A DNA stretch of 64,000 nucleotides, from positions 1,488,001 to 1,552,000 of the forward strand of contig CAVUMX010000001.1 in assembly GCA_963742725.1 (NCBI GenBank), read 5' to 3'. Source of the DNA: CAVVAL01 sp963742725 (GTDB lineage Bacteria; Actinomycetota; Actinomycetes; Mycobacteriales; Cryptosporangiaceae). The position numbers and the translations under genes were made by a program. Shown here piece after piece: positions 32,199-42,314 of this stretch (positions are counted from its first letter, which is position 1; the number at the start of each line of letters is the position of its first letter). The notes under the pieces were generated by a model. The model made no database searches and had not been told where the DNA came from. It saw nothing but the letters and a program-made list of their open reading frames with translations.

Positions 32199-33139
32199 GC
32201 GCAGACCACCTTGGCCTGGGCGGCCGCGGCGCGTTCGCCGGAGCCGCCGCCGGCGTTGGTGAGCCGGACGCTGATCTGCCCGTTGCGCAGCGGGTAGGAG
32301 CCGGCCGCGTACCAGCTGCCCCGCTTCGCCGCCTGGTTCACGCCGAACGAGACGCTGGAGCCGTCGCCGAGCTGGACGGCGTACCGCGCGTCGCGGGCCG
32401 TCACGTCGCCGGACACCTGCGGCTTGGGCACGTAGATCGAGACCGCGCAGCTGCCCTGCTTGAGTGCGGCGGGACGGAACGCCCACACCGCGAACCCCGT
32501 GGACCAGGTCTGGCGGGTGAGCTCCATCGACGTGTAGCCGCCCCGGCAGCCGTCACCGGTCCAGCCGCCGGCCGTGCGGTCGTTGGGCCCCGCCGCCGCG
32601 CCACCCCGTCCACCGCTGCGATGCCCGTCGCGGCCGCCGTACGGGTCGTAGTACCCGCCGCCGTAAGGATCGTTGTATCCGCCGTAGGGGTCCTGGTAGC
32701 CGCCGCGCGGATCCTGCCCGCCGTAGTACGGGACCGACTGGTCGTACGTGCGCGACGCGTCCTGGCCGCAGCCGACGCCGGTCACCGCCGTATATCCCGG
32801 CTTCTTGCGTGGCGGCGTGGCCGGCTTGGGCTTGCCGGCGACAGGGCGTCCCGCGCCGGGAGGAGGCGAGGCCGGGCCCACCAGCAGGTAGGCCTCGGAC
32901 GGGCTCGGCGACGGGGTGGCCTCGTCGCCGTAGTCGTCACCCCACCACGGCAGCGCGAGGCTGCGGCGATCCGGGCCGCCGTTGTCGGCGTTGATCGACA
33001 GCAGGACCGTCGACGTGGCCACCACGACCCCGATTGCCGCCACCGCGGCGTAGACGGGCCGCCGGCGCATGTCCCGCGCGCCGTCCCACCGCCTGGCCAA
33101 CCAGTCCCGTGCCATTGCTGTACTCGCCATGAGCTGCAC
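32195..33139 (-). CDS. One-pass membrane protein with Cys-containing ectodomain
   Basis: A protein of about 314 residues. A basic N-terminus leads to one membrane helix (AAVAAIGVVVATSTVLL), then a Pro/Ser linker and Gly/Tyr-rich repeats (DPYGGYNDPYGGGYYDPYGG). A C-terminal domain follows with GGWTGDGC, FAVWAFRPA and RGSWYAAGSYPLRNGQISV. It is paralogous to the next gene, sharing TGxGC, FxPAxxxxGxC, YVPxxxxF/V and AGSYPLRxGQI. GTG at 33139 sits 8 nt after GGAGGGGCGGGG, while GTG 33166 and ATG 33130 are alternatives. The function is unknown. Confidence 0.75.
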   Translation of the reverse strand: MQLMASTAMARDWLARRWDGARDMRRRPVYAAVAAIGVVVATSTVLLSINADNGGPDRRSLALPWWGDDYGDEATPSPSPSEAYLLVGPASPPPGAGRPVAGKPKPATPPRKKPGYTAVTGVGCGQDASRTYDQSVPYYGGQDPRGGYQDPYGGYNDPYGGGYYDPYGGRDGHRSGGRGGAAAGPNDRTAGGWTGDGCRGGYTSMELTRQTWSTGFAVWAFRPAALKQGSCAVSIYVPKPQVSGDVTARDARYAVQLGDGSSVSFGVNQAAKRGSWYAAGSYPLRNGQISVRLTNAGGGSGERAAAAQAKVVCA

Positions 33140-33199
33140 GCTCAAGACCCCGCCCCTCCAGTACACGCCGGCTATACCCCCCGGTACCCGGCCCCGTTG

Positions 33200-34105
33200 T
33201 CAGGCGCCCCGGCAGGACGCCCTTACCTGTGCCGCGGCGAGATGCTCGCCGTTCGGATCCTCGCCGCGCGTCACCATCTGCACCGTGATCTGCCCGTCGC
33301 GCAGCGGGTACGAACCGGCCGGCACCCACGATCCGCGCGCCTGGATCTGCTCGATCCTGAAGCCTGCGGTGCGGACCCAGTCCCGCTCGCGGACGAACAT
33401 GTTGTAGAAGGCCGGGCTGCCCGCGACGTCCTGGAAGTCGTTGCCCGTCGGCACGTACACGGAGATCTCGCAGGTCCCTTGCCGGAAGTTGGCGGGCTTG
33501 AACCACCAGACGACGAACGCGGACGTGTCGTCCTGGTCAGCGAATCCCGACATCGGCAGGGCGTCGAACGAACCCGAGCAGCCGTTGCCGGTCCACCCCC
33601 CGCTGGACCTGCTGTACCAGCCGCGCGACCCGTCGGTGTACCGGCCGACTTCCGCGTACCCCCGGGTGGCGTCGTGCGGGCAGCCGTCCCCGGCGACAGC
33701 GGTGAAGGTCGCGCCGGACGGCTTGTTGCCCGGCTTGGCCGGCGCGGCGGCCGGGGGCCGGCTCGGCGACGGGCTGGCCGACGGCGACGCCGTCTCGGGG
33801 CCCACGATCAGGTAGGTGTCCGACTCGGGCTGTGCGGTGGGGCTCGGCGAGTCCGGGCCGCCGTCGCCGGCCCACCACGGTTGGTCACCGGCGTTGCGCG
33901 TGGCCGGCGGCTGGTGGTCGCCCGGGCTCGAGTCGAGGCTCGACACCACCAGGACGGTCAGCAGCAGGACGACGCCCGCGGCAGCCGCCACCAGCCGGAA
34001 CGGGATACGGCGGCTACCGGACTCTTCATCCCCGCGAGCGGCGGAGTTCTCCGGCGTCTCGGGGCTGACGATCGTTGCCCCACCGCCGGTTAACGGATTC
34101 CTCAT
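33200..34105 (-). CDS. One-pass membrane protein with Cys-containing ectodomain, paralogue
   Basis: A protein of about 301 residues. It has a cytoplasmic segment of about 35 residues, one helix (LVAAAAGVVLLLTVLVV), a Ser/Pro linker, and an ectodomain with GGWTGNGCSGSF, FVVWWFKPANFRQGTCEIS and RGSWVPAGSYPLRDGQITV. The Cys pattern and the AGSYPLR block match the preceding gene. ATG at 34105 follows AGGCGAGG. It lies 100 bp downstream of the membrane-tethered sigma factor on the same strand, so the three genes may form one system. Confidence 0.75.
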   Translation of the reverse strand: MRNPLTGGGATIVSPETPENSAARGDEESGSRRIPFRLVAAAAGVVLLLTVLVVSSLDSSPGDHQPPATRNAGDQPWWAGDGGPDSPSPTAQPESDTYLIVGPETASPSASPSPSRPPAAAPAKPGNKPSGATFTAVAGDGCPHDATRGYAEVGRYTDGSRGWYSRSSGGWTGNGCSGSFDALPMSGFADQDDTSAFVVWWFKPANFRQGTCEISVYVPTGNDFQDVAGSPAFYNMFVRERDWVRTAGFRIEQIQARGSWVPAGSYPLRDGQITVQMVTRGEDPNGEHLAAAQVRASCRGA

Positions 34106-34207
34106 ACCTCGCCTGTCCACTCCTGCCTTGCCCGCAGGCGGACCATACCTTGCCGGCCAGGCTCGAAGCACATGAACGCCAAGTCGCGACCTACGGTCAA
34201 CAGCGGG

Positions 34208-35710
34208 TCAGCAGATGCTCACGTGACGCGTCATATTCACCGGAGTCGTCGTGTTCTTGCCGTCCACGGTGGTGGCGCTGACCTTCCAGAACACCGGGTC
34301 GTTGAGCGGCAGTCCGGTGGCGTCCACCTGGTAGAGACTGTCGTTGACCCGCCGCATCGCGAGCGGACGGTTCGGGTTGCCCGACGTGCCCCAGAAGAAC
34401 GTGACCGTGCGCGCCACGTTGAAGCGGACGAACACGGTGACCTGGGCCCGCCACGTCTTCGGGCAGCCGAGCGTCGTGTCGGCGAGCAGGGCGTCGACCT
34501 GCGCCGGTCGTCCGGTGCCGCGCCCGTCGTCGGACGGCGGTGGCGGCGATGCGGAACGGGTGCGCGTGGGCGACGGCCTGGCCGTGGGCGATGCGGAAGG
34601 CGGCGTCAGCGTCGGTGTGGGAGAGGGCGTGATCGGCCGCCAGGACGGCGAGATCGTCACGGTGACCTCGCTGACCGGCGACGACGGCGACGAACCTGCC
34701 CCTGACTTGCTGGCGGTCGCCACGACCCGCTTCGGCGGGACCGGATCCTCCAGCGCGGGCCACAGCACGAACCCGCCGACGCCCGCCAACACCGCGACGG
34801 CGGCGGCGCCCGCGAGTGCCGCCTTCGCCACCGGTCCGAACCGGCTGCGGACGCGGTCGAGGGGGACGGGGAACCCGGAGCGGAAGAACGGCTCGGCCAT
34901 GGCACCCCGCGCGCTCACCCGACTGGGGACGGTCGCGGCCCGTAGCGCAAGTCCGTGCAGTGCCGGCGGGAGCTGCATGGCCGGCAGCGTCGCGAACACC
35001 TGCGTCGCGTGCGCCTCGCCACGGCCGGCGGCCCCGCACGCCGCGCAGATCGCCCGGTGGATCTCGACCATGTCCTTGATCGCCGGGGGCAGCGGACCCT
35101 CGCGCCCGAGCAGGAGCGCGCGCAGCTCGCCGCACACGCCCGACGTGGGGTCGGCGGCGCGGACTTCGGCCACCGTCCGCTGGAACGAGGTTTTCGCCGT
35201 GGCGGTCAGCGCCGAGGCGCGCCGCACCGAGATGCCGAGCACCTGCGCGAGCTGGGCCGTCGTCAGCGCGTGCCGCAGCGCGAGGTCCAGGACCTCCCGG
35301 GCGCGCGGTTCGAGGGTCGCGGCGGCGCTCCACGCCCACGGCGGGCCACCACGACGGTTGTCGAGGGTGTTGGTGTTGCGGGCCGGCGCGGCGTCATCGT
35401 GGAGCGCGAGCGCCTGCGTGCTCCGGCGCCGCTGCCGGAGGCATTCGTTGCGGGTCAGCGCGTAGAGCCACACACCGAACCGGTCGACGCTCGTGAGCTT
35501 GTCGGCACGGTCGACAGCGACGAGCAACGCGTTGAGGACGGCGTCCTCCGCCTCGACGGTGTCGCCGATCATCCAGGCGGCGTAGTCGAAGAGCCGCGCG
35601 GCGTAGGTCGCGTAGACCTCGGTGAATCCGGATGCCTCCCTGGCTCTCAGTCCGGTGAGCAGTCGTGAGTCGTCAGCAATCGGCAGCGGGAAGGTGTCGG
35701 TCGCCTGCAC
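34208..35710 (-). CDS. Membrane-tethered ECF-like sigma factor with extracellular domain
   Basis: A 500-residue protein. Sigma region 2 lies at about residues 28-95 (ASGFTEVYATYAARLFDYA, VEAEDAVLNALLVAV). A region 4-like segment lies at about 130-180 (LEPRAREVLDLAL, TTAQLAQVLGISVRRASAL). An intervening domain contains CAACG, and a single helix follows near residues 292-312. A Ser/Pro-rich linker leads to an outside domain with two Cys. Fusion of sigma, membrane anchor and sensor in one chain suggests release by proteolysis or direct tethering. The start is GTG at 35710. Two paralogous membrane proteins lie downstream. Confidence 0.85.
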   Translation of the reverse strand: MQATDTFPLPIADDSRLLTGLRAREASGFTEVYATYAARLFDYAAWMIGDTVEAEDAVLNALLVAVDRADKLTSVDRFGVWLYALTRNECLRQRRRSTQALALHDDAAPARNTNTLDNRRGGPPWAWSAAATLEPRAREVLDLALRHALTTAQLAQVLGISVRRASALTATAKTSFQRTVAEVRAADPTSGVCGELRALLLGREGPLPPAIKDMVEIHRAICAACGAAGRGEAHATQVFATLPAMQLPPALHGLALRAATVPSRVSARGAMAEPFFRSGFPVPLDRVRSRFGPVAKAALAGAAAVAVLAGVGGFVLWPALEDPVPPKRVVATASKSGAGSSPSSPVSEVTVTISPSWRPITPSPTPTLTPPSASPTARPSPTRTRSASPPPPSDDGRGTGRPAQVDALLADTTLGCPKTWRAQVTVFVRFNVARTVTFFWGTSGNPNRPLAMRRVNDSLYQVDATGLPLNDPVFWKVSATTVDGKNTTTPVNMTRHVSIC

Positions 35711-35780
35711 GCGGCGGATACTAACCAGGTTGGGTAAACGCCGTTAATCCGGGCATTAGCGGACCAGAATGTGGGCGCGG

Positions 35781-36605
35781 TCACAGTGACCGAGCGTGAA
35801 CGACGTCCCCGGCGGCGACTGGCACGGTCTGCCCGCCACCGTCCGGGTCGACGACCAGGCGGCCGTCCGTGTCGATGTCGACCGCCTCACCGACCAGCGT
35901 GTCCGCGCCCGGCAGCTCCACCTGGACGCGCCGGCCGACGGTGTCGCACGACTCGACGTACGCCCGGCGGAGGCCGCTCGCCTCCGGATCGCCCGCCGCG
36001 TCCCGCCACAGCTGGTAATCGCCGCTCAGCTCGCGCAGGATCGCGCGCAGCAGGATGTCGCGGTCGGTGGAGGCCGCGCCCTCGATCTTCAGCGACGTGG
36101 CGTCCGCCCGGGGCAGCTCCTCCGGGCGCGTGGTCACGTTCAGGCCGACGCCGAGTACCAGGGCGCCACCGTTCACGACCTCGGCGAGCAGCCCCGCCGC
36201 CTTGCGCCGCTCCGGCCCGAGCAGCAGATCGTTCGGCCACTTGAGCCCGGCTTCCAGCTCGGTGATCATGCGGACCGCCCTGGTCAGCGCCACCCCGGCG
36301 AGCAACGGCAGCCAGCCCCAGCGGTGTACCGGCACCACGTCCGGACGCAGCAGCACGCTGAACGTCAGCCCGGCGGACGGCGGCGACACCCAGCCCCGAT
36401 CGAGCCGGCCGCGGCCGGACTCCTGCTCCTCGGCGACGACCACCAGCCCCTCCGCGGCGCCGTGCCGAGCGGCCTGGGCGACGTCGGCGTTGGTGGAGCC
36501 GGTGCGCTCGACGACCTCCAGGACGCTCCACAGCGATCCGGGACGGACGAGCGCACGGCGCAACGGTTCGACCCTCAGCGGCGGCCGTTCAAGATCGTTG
36601 TACAC
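35781..36605 (-). CDS. birA: Biotin--[acetyl-CoA carboxylase] ligase
   Basis: A 274-residue group I biotin protein ligase without a DNA-binding domain. Motifs are STNADV, the biotinyl-adenylate loop GRGRLDRGW, KWPNDLLL and GLNV. The C-terminal SH3-like cap ends AGDVVHARSL. It attaches biotin to the carrier lysine of AccA encoded 6 kb away. The start is GTG at 36605. It is divergent from accB, a common actinobacterial arrangement. Confidence 0.95.
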   Translation of the reverse strand: MYNDLERPPLRVEPLRRALVRPGSLWSVLEVVERTGSTNADVAQAARHGAAEGLVVVAEEQESGRGRLDRGWVSPPSAGLTFSVLLRPDVVPVHRWGWLPLLAGVALTRAVRMITELEAGLKWPNDLLLGPERRKAAGLLAEVVNGGALVLGVGLNVTTRPEELPRADATSLKIEGAASTDRDILLRAILRELSGDYQLWRDAAGDPEASGLRRAYVESCDTVGRRVQVELPGADTLVGEAVDIDTDGRLVVDPDGGGQTVPVAAGDVVHARSL

Positions 36606-36709
36606 GCTCTTAGTGTGTCCGATGGTTCACGAATGTGATCTACGACGGCAGCCGGTTCGCGGCTGACCACACATGGTTAGGCTACGTCGGACCGAGAAGG
36701 GGTTGCCGC

Positions 36710-38310
<1,601 letters not shown>

Positions 38311-38314
<4 letters not shown>

Positions 38315-38436
38315 GCGAGTGGAGCGGCGCCGCGGTGTCGAAAGTCGGGCGACACACCGGCGGAGCCGTGGTGTGGCGGACGGCGTCGACGCCGCATAGA
38401 GGCGCCGCGCAGCGAGCGAACCAGGAGGCACTGTGA
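38311..38436 (+). CDS. Short ORF in repeat unit 1 (41 codons)
   Basis: GTG at 38311 overlaps the accB stop. The frame encodes VSEWSGAAVSKVGRHTGGAV and onward for 41 residues and ends at a TGA that overlaps the GTG of the second unit. It is repeated exactly in the next 122 bp. I doubt the peptide has a function. It may simply carry ribosomes from accB to accE. Confidence 0.3.
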
Positions 38437-38554
38437 GCGAGTGGAGCGGCGCCGCGGTGTCGAAAGTCGGGCGACACACCGGCGGAGCCGTGGTGTGGCG
38501 GACGGCGTCGACGCCGCATAGAGGCGCCGCGCAGCGAGCGAACCAGGAGGCACT
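38311..38554 (+). repeat. Perfect 122-bp tandem duplication between accB and accE
   Basis: 38311-38432 and 38433-38554 are the same sequence, base for base, and the first seven bases recur at 38555, the accE start. Each unit begins with GTGAGCG, contains a hairpin-prone stretch (GGTGTCG...CGACACACC) and ends with AGCGAGCGAACCAGGAGGCACT, which supplies a ribosome binding site. The perfect identity suggests a recent event. Confidence 0.9.
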
Positions 38555-38558
38555 GTGA
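38433..38558 (+). CDS. Short ORF in repeat unit 2 (41 codons)
   Basis: The same 41-residue product as unit 1. It starts with GTG after AGGAGG and stops at a TGA overlapping the accE GTG. The stop-start chain accB, unit 1, unit 2, accE is unbroken in GTGA overlaps. Confidence 0.3.
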   Translation: MSEWSGAAVSKVGRHTGGAVVWRTASTPHRGAAQRANQEAL

Positions 38559-38776
38559 GCGCGGTCTCGGGGGAGGCCCCCGTGCTCAGAGTGGTGCGGG
38601 GTGACGCGTCGGCCGAAGAGCTCGCGGCGCTGGTCGCGGTGCTCGCGGCGCGATCGGGCGGGGTGGCCGTGCCTGAGCCGGAGCCGGTGTCGCTGTGGCG
38701 GGACAAGGCTGCGCCGGTCAGGGCGCCGTTGATGCCGGGTCCGGGGTCGTGGCGAGCGTCGGGGCTGCCTCGATGA
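38555..38776 (+). CDS. accE: Acyl-CoA carboxylase epsilon subunit
   Basis: A 73-residue protein. The family pattern is clear: PVLRVVRGDASAEELAALVA, a variable acidic middle, and the C-terminal SWRASGLPR. It holds the alpha and beta subunits of actinobacterial acyl-CoA carboxylases together. GTG at 38555 follows CCAGGAGGCACT. The stop overlaps the next ATG. Confidence 0.9.
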   Translation: MSAVSGEAPVLRVVRGDASAEELAALVAVLAARSGGVAVPEPEPVSLWRDKAAPVRAPLMPGPGSWRASGLPR

Positions 38777-39234
38777 GCTTGACGGTGCGCCCGCTGACGG
38801 CGAAGGACGTCGAGGGCTGCCTGCGGGTGGTGGCGTCGCTGCCACGGTTCTTCGGGACGGCCGCAGAGGGCGGTGACCACAACGTCGAGGACCTCCGTGC
38901 GGACGGCGGCCTGGTGGCCGTCGCCCCGGGCGGCGACATCATCGGCTTCGTGACGTGGCGCAAGCACGCCGAGGGGGCGGCCGAGGTCAGCTGGATGGCC
39001 GTCCACGCGACGTTGCGCGGCCGTGGGGTCGGCACGGCGCTGATCCGGCGCCTGGAGGCGTCGCTGGCTGCGCACCGGTACCGGACGCTGTCGCTGCTGA
39101 CGTCCGCGTCGTCGCACACGTACCAGCCGACGCGCGCGTTCTGGGAAGCCCGTGGCTTCAACCCGATCCTGACGTTGGACAAGCTGTGGGAGACGGACGT
39201 GGCGGTGGTCTACACGAAGACGATCGGCTCGTGA
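38773..39234 (+). CDS. GNAT-family N-acetyltransferase
   Basis: A 153-residue protein with a GNAT fold. The acetyl-CoA pyrophosphate loop is HATLRGRGVGTALIRRLE, followed by SSHTYQPTRAFWEARGF. The substrate is unknown. ATG at 38773 overlaps the accE stop, and the stop overlaps the maf start (GTGA), so the gene is embedded in the carboxylase operon. Confidence 0.85.
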   Translation: MSLTVRPLTAKDVEGCLRVVASLPRFFGTAAEGGDHNVEDLRADGGLVAVAPGGDIIGFVTWRKHAEGAAEVSWMAVHATLRGRGVGTALIRRLEASLAAHRYRTLSLLTSASSHTYQPTRAFWEARGFNPILTLDKLWETDVAVVYTKTIGS

Positions 39235-39818
39235 GGCGGCTCGTCCTCGCGTCGGCGAGCACGGCGCGGCTGAACCTGCTCCGGCAGGCAGGCCTGGCCC
39301 CCGAGGTGATCGTGAGCGGCGTCGACGAGGAGGCCGTGACCGCTGCCGGCCCGTCCGCGCTGGCGCTGGAACTGGCGCGGCTCAAGGCCCAGGCGGTCGC
39401 GGCCCAGGTGCCGGACGGGCTGGTCATCGGATGCGACTCCATCCTGGACATCGACGGCCAGGCGCTGGGCAAGCCCGCCGACGCCGCCGACGCGCTGGTC
39501 CGCTGGCATCAGATGGCCGGACGGGAGGGCCACCTCCGCACCGGGCACTGCGTGATCGACACCGCGACGGGCAAGGAGGCGGCCGACGTCGCATCGACGG
39601 TCGTCCGGTTCGGTACGCCGTCGCCGGACGAACTCGCCGCGTACGTCGCGTCCGGTGAGCCGCTCCACGTGGCCGGCGCGTTCACCCTCGACGGGCGCAG
39701 TGCCCCGTTCATCGAGGGGATCGACGGCGACGCGGGCACGGTCATCGGCCTGTCCCTGCCGCTGTTGCGGCGCCTCCTCGCCGACGTGGACGTCCGCATC
39801 ACAGATCTGTGGGTTTAG
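39231..39818 (+). CDS. maf: Maf-family nucleotide pyrophosphatase
   Basis: A 195-residue protein. The Maf motif LASASTARLNLLRQAG lies at the N-terminus, with the acidic residues in GVDEE and GCDSILDIDG, and the C-terminal FIEGIDGDAGTVIGLSLPLL. The family hydrolyses non-canonical or modified NTPs. The start is GTG at 39231, coupled to the acetyltransferase. Maf next to accB/accE is a frequent actinobacterial arrangement. Confidence 0.93.
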   Translation: MRRLVLASASTARLNLLRQAGLAPEVIVSGVDEEAVTAAGPSALALELARLKAQAVAAQVPDGLVIGCDSILDIDGQALGKPADAADALVRWHQMAGREGHLRTGHCVIDTATGKEAADVASTVVRFGTPSPDELAAYVASGEPLHVAGAFTLDGRSAPFIEGIDGDAGTVIGLSLPLLRRLLADVDVRITDLWV

Positions 39819-39827
39819 GGTCGTTTC

Positions 39828-40484
39828 ATGACGCGTGTACTGCGGGACGTGACCCCGGAACTCCACGACTACCTCATCGCCCACAGCAGTCCCCCGGACG
39901 AGCACCAGCAGGATCTCATCCAGGAGACGACCGCACTCGGCGGCGCGGCGACCATGCAGATCTCGCCCGAACAGGGCGCGCTCCTGACGATCCTCACCAA
40001 GCTCGTCGGGGCGCGGTCGGCGGTGGAGATCGGCACGTTCACCGGGTACTCGGCGATCTCGATCGCCCGCGGCCTGGCCGACGGCGGCCGGCTGCTCTGT
40101 TGCGACGTCAGCGACGAGTGGACGTCCGTCGCCCGCCGGTACTGGGACCGCACCGGCCTGACCGACCGCATCGACCTGAAGCTCGCGCCGGCTCTGGAGA
40201 CCCTGCGCGCGCTGCCGCAGGAGCCCACGATCGACCTCGCGTTCCTCGACGCGGACAAGGAGAACTACGTCGCGTACTGGGACGAGCTGGTCCCGCGCGT
40301 GCGGTCGGGCGGCGTGATCGCCGTCGACAACGTGATGTGGAGCGGCGAGGTCGCCGATCTGCTCAACGCGAGCGACACGGGGCTCGCCATCCACGCCTTC
40401 AACGAGCACGCCCGCGCCGACGACCGGGTGGAGCTGGTCATGCTGCCGGTCGCCGACGGCCTGACGATCGCCAGGCGGCGCTGA
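39828..40484 (+). CDS. SAM-dependent O-methyltransferase (caffeoyl-CoA OMT-like)
   Basis: A 218-residue protein. The SAM site is SAVEIGTFTGYSAISIARGL, with the acidic LLCCDVSDEW and the metal-binding DLAFLDADKENYVAYWDE and VIAVDNVMWSG. It is a small cation-dependent catechol-type O-methyltransferase. The natural substrate is unknown. ATG at 39828 follows maf by 9 bp. Confidence 0.9.
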   Translation: MTRVLRDVTPELHDYLIAHSSPPDEHQQDLIQETTALGGAATMQISPEQGALLTILTKLVGARSAVEIGTFTGYSAISIARGLADGGRLLCCDVSDEWTSVARRYWDRTGLTDRIDLKLAPALETLRALPQEPTIDLAFLDADKENYVAYWDELVPRVRSGGVIAVDNVMWSGEVADLLNASDTGLAIHAFNEHARADDRVELVMLPVADGLTIARRR

Positions 40485-40509
40485 AAGTGAGCTAGGCGGC
40501 GGGTGAAGG

Positions 40510-40833
40510 CTAGGCGGCGGTGAAAGCTGCCCACATGCCCATCGTGACCGCGGCGGCCGCGCAGCCGGCGACGATGACCAGCCAGCGCGGGGTCGTCAGC
40601 GGGCGCCACGGCGCGCGGTAGAGCAGGACCGCGGCCCAGGCTCCGACGGCGGCGAGCAACGTGCCGATCCACAGGTAGGACCCGGCGGACGAGGAATCTC
40701 TCCCCGTGCCCGTCAACGTCACCGAGAACATCACCGCGTGCAGCACGACGATTCCGGCTGTCGCCAGACCCATCAATCCACTGCACAGTAACGCTGCGAC
40801 CACCGATCGTGTCATCGGCGTGTCCTCGCCCAC
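40510..40833 (-). CDS. Small three- to four-helix membrane protein, unknown function
   Basis: A 107-residue protein with hydrophobic segments at about 10-37, 52-70 and 84-103 and no charged motif of note. GTG at 40833 has GAGGAGG upstream, and that site overlaps the 3' arm of a long hairpin. I recognise no family. It is convergent with the O-methyltransferase, whose 3' flank carries a short direct repeat (CTAGGCGGCGG at 40492 and about 40510). Confidence 0.65.
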   Translation of the reverse strand: MGEDTPMTRSVVAALLCSGLMGLATAGIVVLHAVMFSVTLTGTGRDSSSAGSYLWIGTLLAAVGAWAAVLLYRAPWRPLTTPRWLVIVAGCAAAAVTMGMWAAFTAA

Positions 40834-40840
40834 GGCACCT

Positions 40841-40883
40841 CCTCGTGCACTGCCGGGCTCGTCGATGAGCCCGACGCACGAGG
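40841..40883 (-). promoter_or_regulatory. Hairpin overlapping a ribosome binding site
   Basis: The outer arms CCTCGTGC (40841-40848) and GCACGAGG (40876-40883) enclose the inner arms CGGGCTC and GAGCCCG. Read on the minus strand, the 3' arm GCACGAGG runs into the GAGGAGG site of the small membrane protein. The structure could therefore limit its translation. Confidence 0.45.
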
Positions 40884-41031
40884 GTAGGGCAGCCGCACCA
40901 TACGTCCAAGTTGGCGCGGATCACCGCAGGTCGGACTACGTGACACTGTTAACGCGAATGAGTTTCGCGATATCCGGGACAGCGGGAGCCGACCGGGCCG
41001 ATGATGAGCCACCCGCTCCCGGAGGATCCGT

Positions 41032-42207
41032 TTGTCCATCCCGCCACCGTCCCGCCGCACGATCGCCGCGCTCGCGGCCGGCGTCACGCTGGGCTACCTC
41101 GGCAGCAACGTGATGCCGGTGCTGCTCGGCGGCATCACGGCGAGCCGGCACCTGTCGAACACCGCGGCCGGCGCGATCGGGACGGCGCAGCTCCTCGCGA
41201 CCGCTGTGGCGGCGTTCGCGCTGACGGCACGCGCAGGCCGTCCGGGACGCCGGATGCTGGCGCGCTGGGGTCTCGCCGGCGCCGCGGTCGGGTTCGCGGC
41301 CAGCACCATCGCCCCGGACGCCATCACGCTCGGCACCACGAACATCATCGCCGGCCTCGGGCTGGGCGTCGTCGGCGCGATGGCGCTCGCGGGCCTCCCG
41401 AACACCAGCAATCCGGACCGCGCCACGGCGACGGTCGTCCTGATCAACGTCCTCGGGGTGGCCGCGATGGTGGCGGCGATCCCCGTCGCCGACGCCGTCT
41501 TCGGGCAGGGCGCCGGGTTCGTCGTGATCGCCCTCGTGTGCGTCGCGGCCATGCCGGTCATGGGACAGCTGCCGGACGCGCCCGCCGTCGTCACGGACGT
41601 CCAGCCGGGGATCCGGGACCTGCCGGACAAGATCCGCGGGACGCTGCTCGGCGCCGGGACGGCGCTGTTCGCCGCCGCCGACATCGGGCTCTGGTCGTAC
41701 GCGCAGATCATCGGCGAGAAGCGCGCGGGGCTCACCGGGACGACCCTGATCATCGTGCTGGCGTTAGGCGTGGTCACCGGCCTGGTCGGCGTCGGGGCGG
41801 CGGCATGGACCCCCGGACGGGTGCGCCGGACGTACCCGCTCGTCGGGTTCCTCGTGGTCGGCGCGGTCGCGAAGCTGCTGGTGGCGGTCAGCACCTCGCC
41901 GATCGTGTTCGCGGTGTGCATCGCCGTGTGGAACGCGACGTACCCGGCGATCGTGCTGCTGCTCCTCACGATCGGCAGCGGCCTGGACGAGCGCGGCCGC
42001 TGGAACGCCGCTCTGGGCGGCGCGCTCGGGTTCGGCACGGCCATCGGACCGCTCGTCGCCGGTGCCGCGCTCGACGTCGGGTACGTGCAGCTGGGCGCCG
42101 TTCTGCTGGGGATCACGCTGGCCGCGATCACCCTGGTCAGCGTGGTTTCGGTCAGCATCGACCGGGACAAGCGCGTGGTTCCCTCGCCTACCGCACCGGT
42201 GCCGTGA
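41032..42207 (+). CDS. MFS transporter
   Basis: A 391-residue protein with twelve predicted helices, in two halves of six separated by a loop near DVQPGIRDLPDKIRG. The first half holds GLGLGVVGAMALAGLP. The substrate cannot be told from sequence. TTG at 41032 is chosen because GGAGG lies 6 nt upstream and no better start is near. It precedes accA on the same strand, 107 bp apart. Confidence 0.85.
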   Translation: MSIPPPSRRTIAALAAGVTLGYLGSNVMPVLLGGITASRHLSNTAAGAIGTAQLLATAVAAFALTARAGRPGRRMLARWGLAGAAVGFAASTIAPDAITLGTTNIIAGLGLGVVGAMALAGLPNTSNPDRATATVVLINVLGVAAMVAAIPVADAVFGQGAGFVVIALVCVAAMPVMGQLPDAPAVVTDVQPGIRDLPDKIRGTLLGAGTALFAAADIGLWSYAQIIGEKRAGLTGTTLIIVLALGVVTGLVGVGAAAWTPGRVRRTYPLVGFLVVGAVAKLLVAVSTSPIVFAVCIAVWNATYPAIVLLLLTIGSGLDERGRWNAALGGALGFGTAIGPLVAGAALDVGYVQLGAVLLGITLAAITLVSVVSVSIDRDKRVVPSPTAPVP

Positions 42208-42235
42208 GCTGCGGGTAGCGTCAGGTTGCCCGAAA

Positions 42236-42289
42236 GTGACCGGGATCTCGTTACCGGCCGGTCACGACACCGCGTCGTCGCCATAGACT
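42236..42289 (+). promoter_or_regulatory. Candidate regulatory region of accA
   Basis: The inverted arms GTGACCGG (42236-42243) and CCGGTCAC (42258-42265) are followed by a plausible -10 element, TAGACT (42284-42289), 25 bp before the start codon. No good -35 element is visible. The palindrome could be an operator or the MFS gene's terminator. Confidence 0.3.
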
Positions 42290-42314
42290 CGCCGTCAGCC
42301 GAAGGGAGACGAGC

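Noticed and set aside
35725..35760. Third copy of the 64-bp dispersed repeat upstream of the tethered sigma gene
   Set aside because: A few short words look alike, but neither the AACTGTCGGG end nor the CCGGTTACAG core is present.
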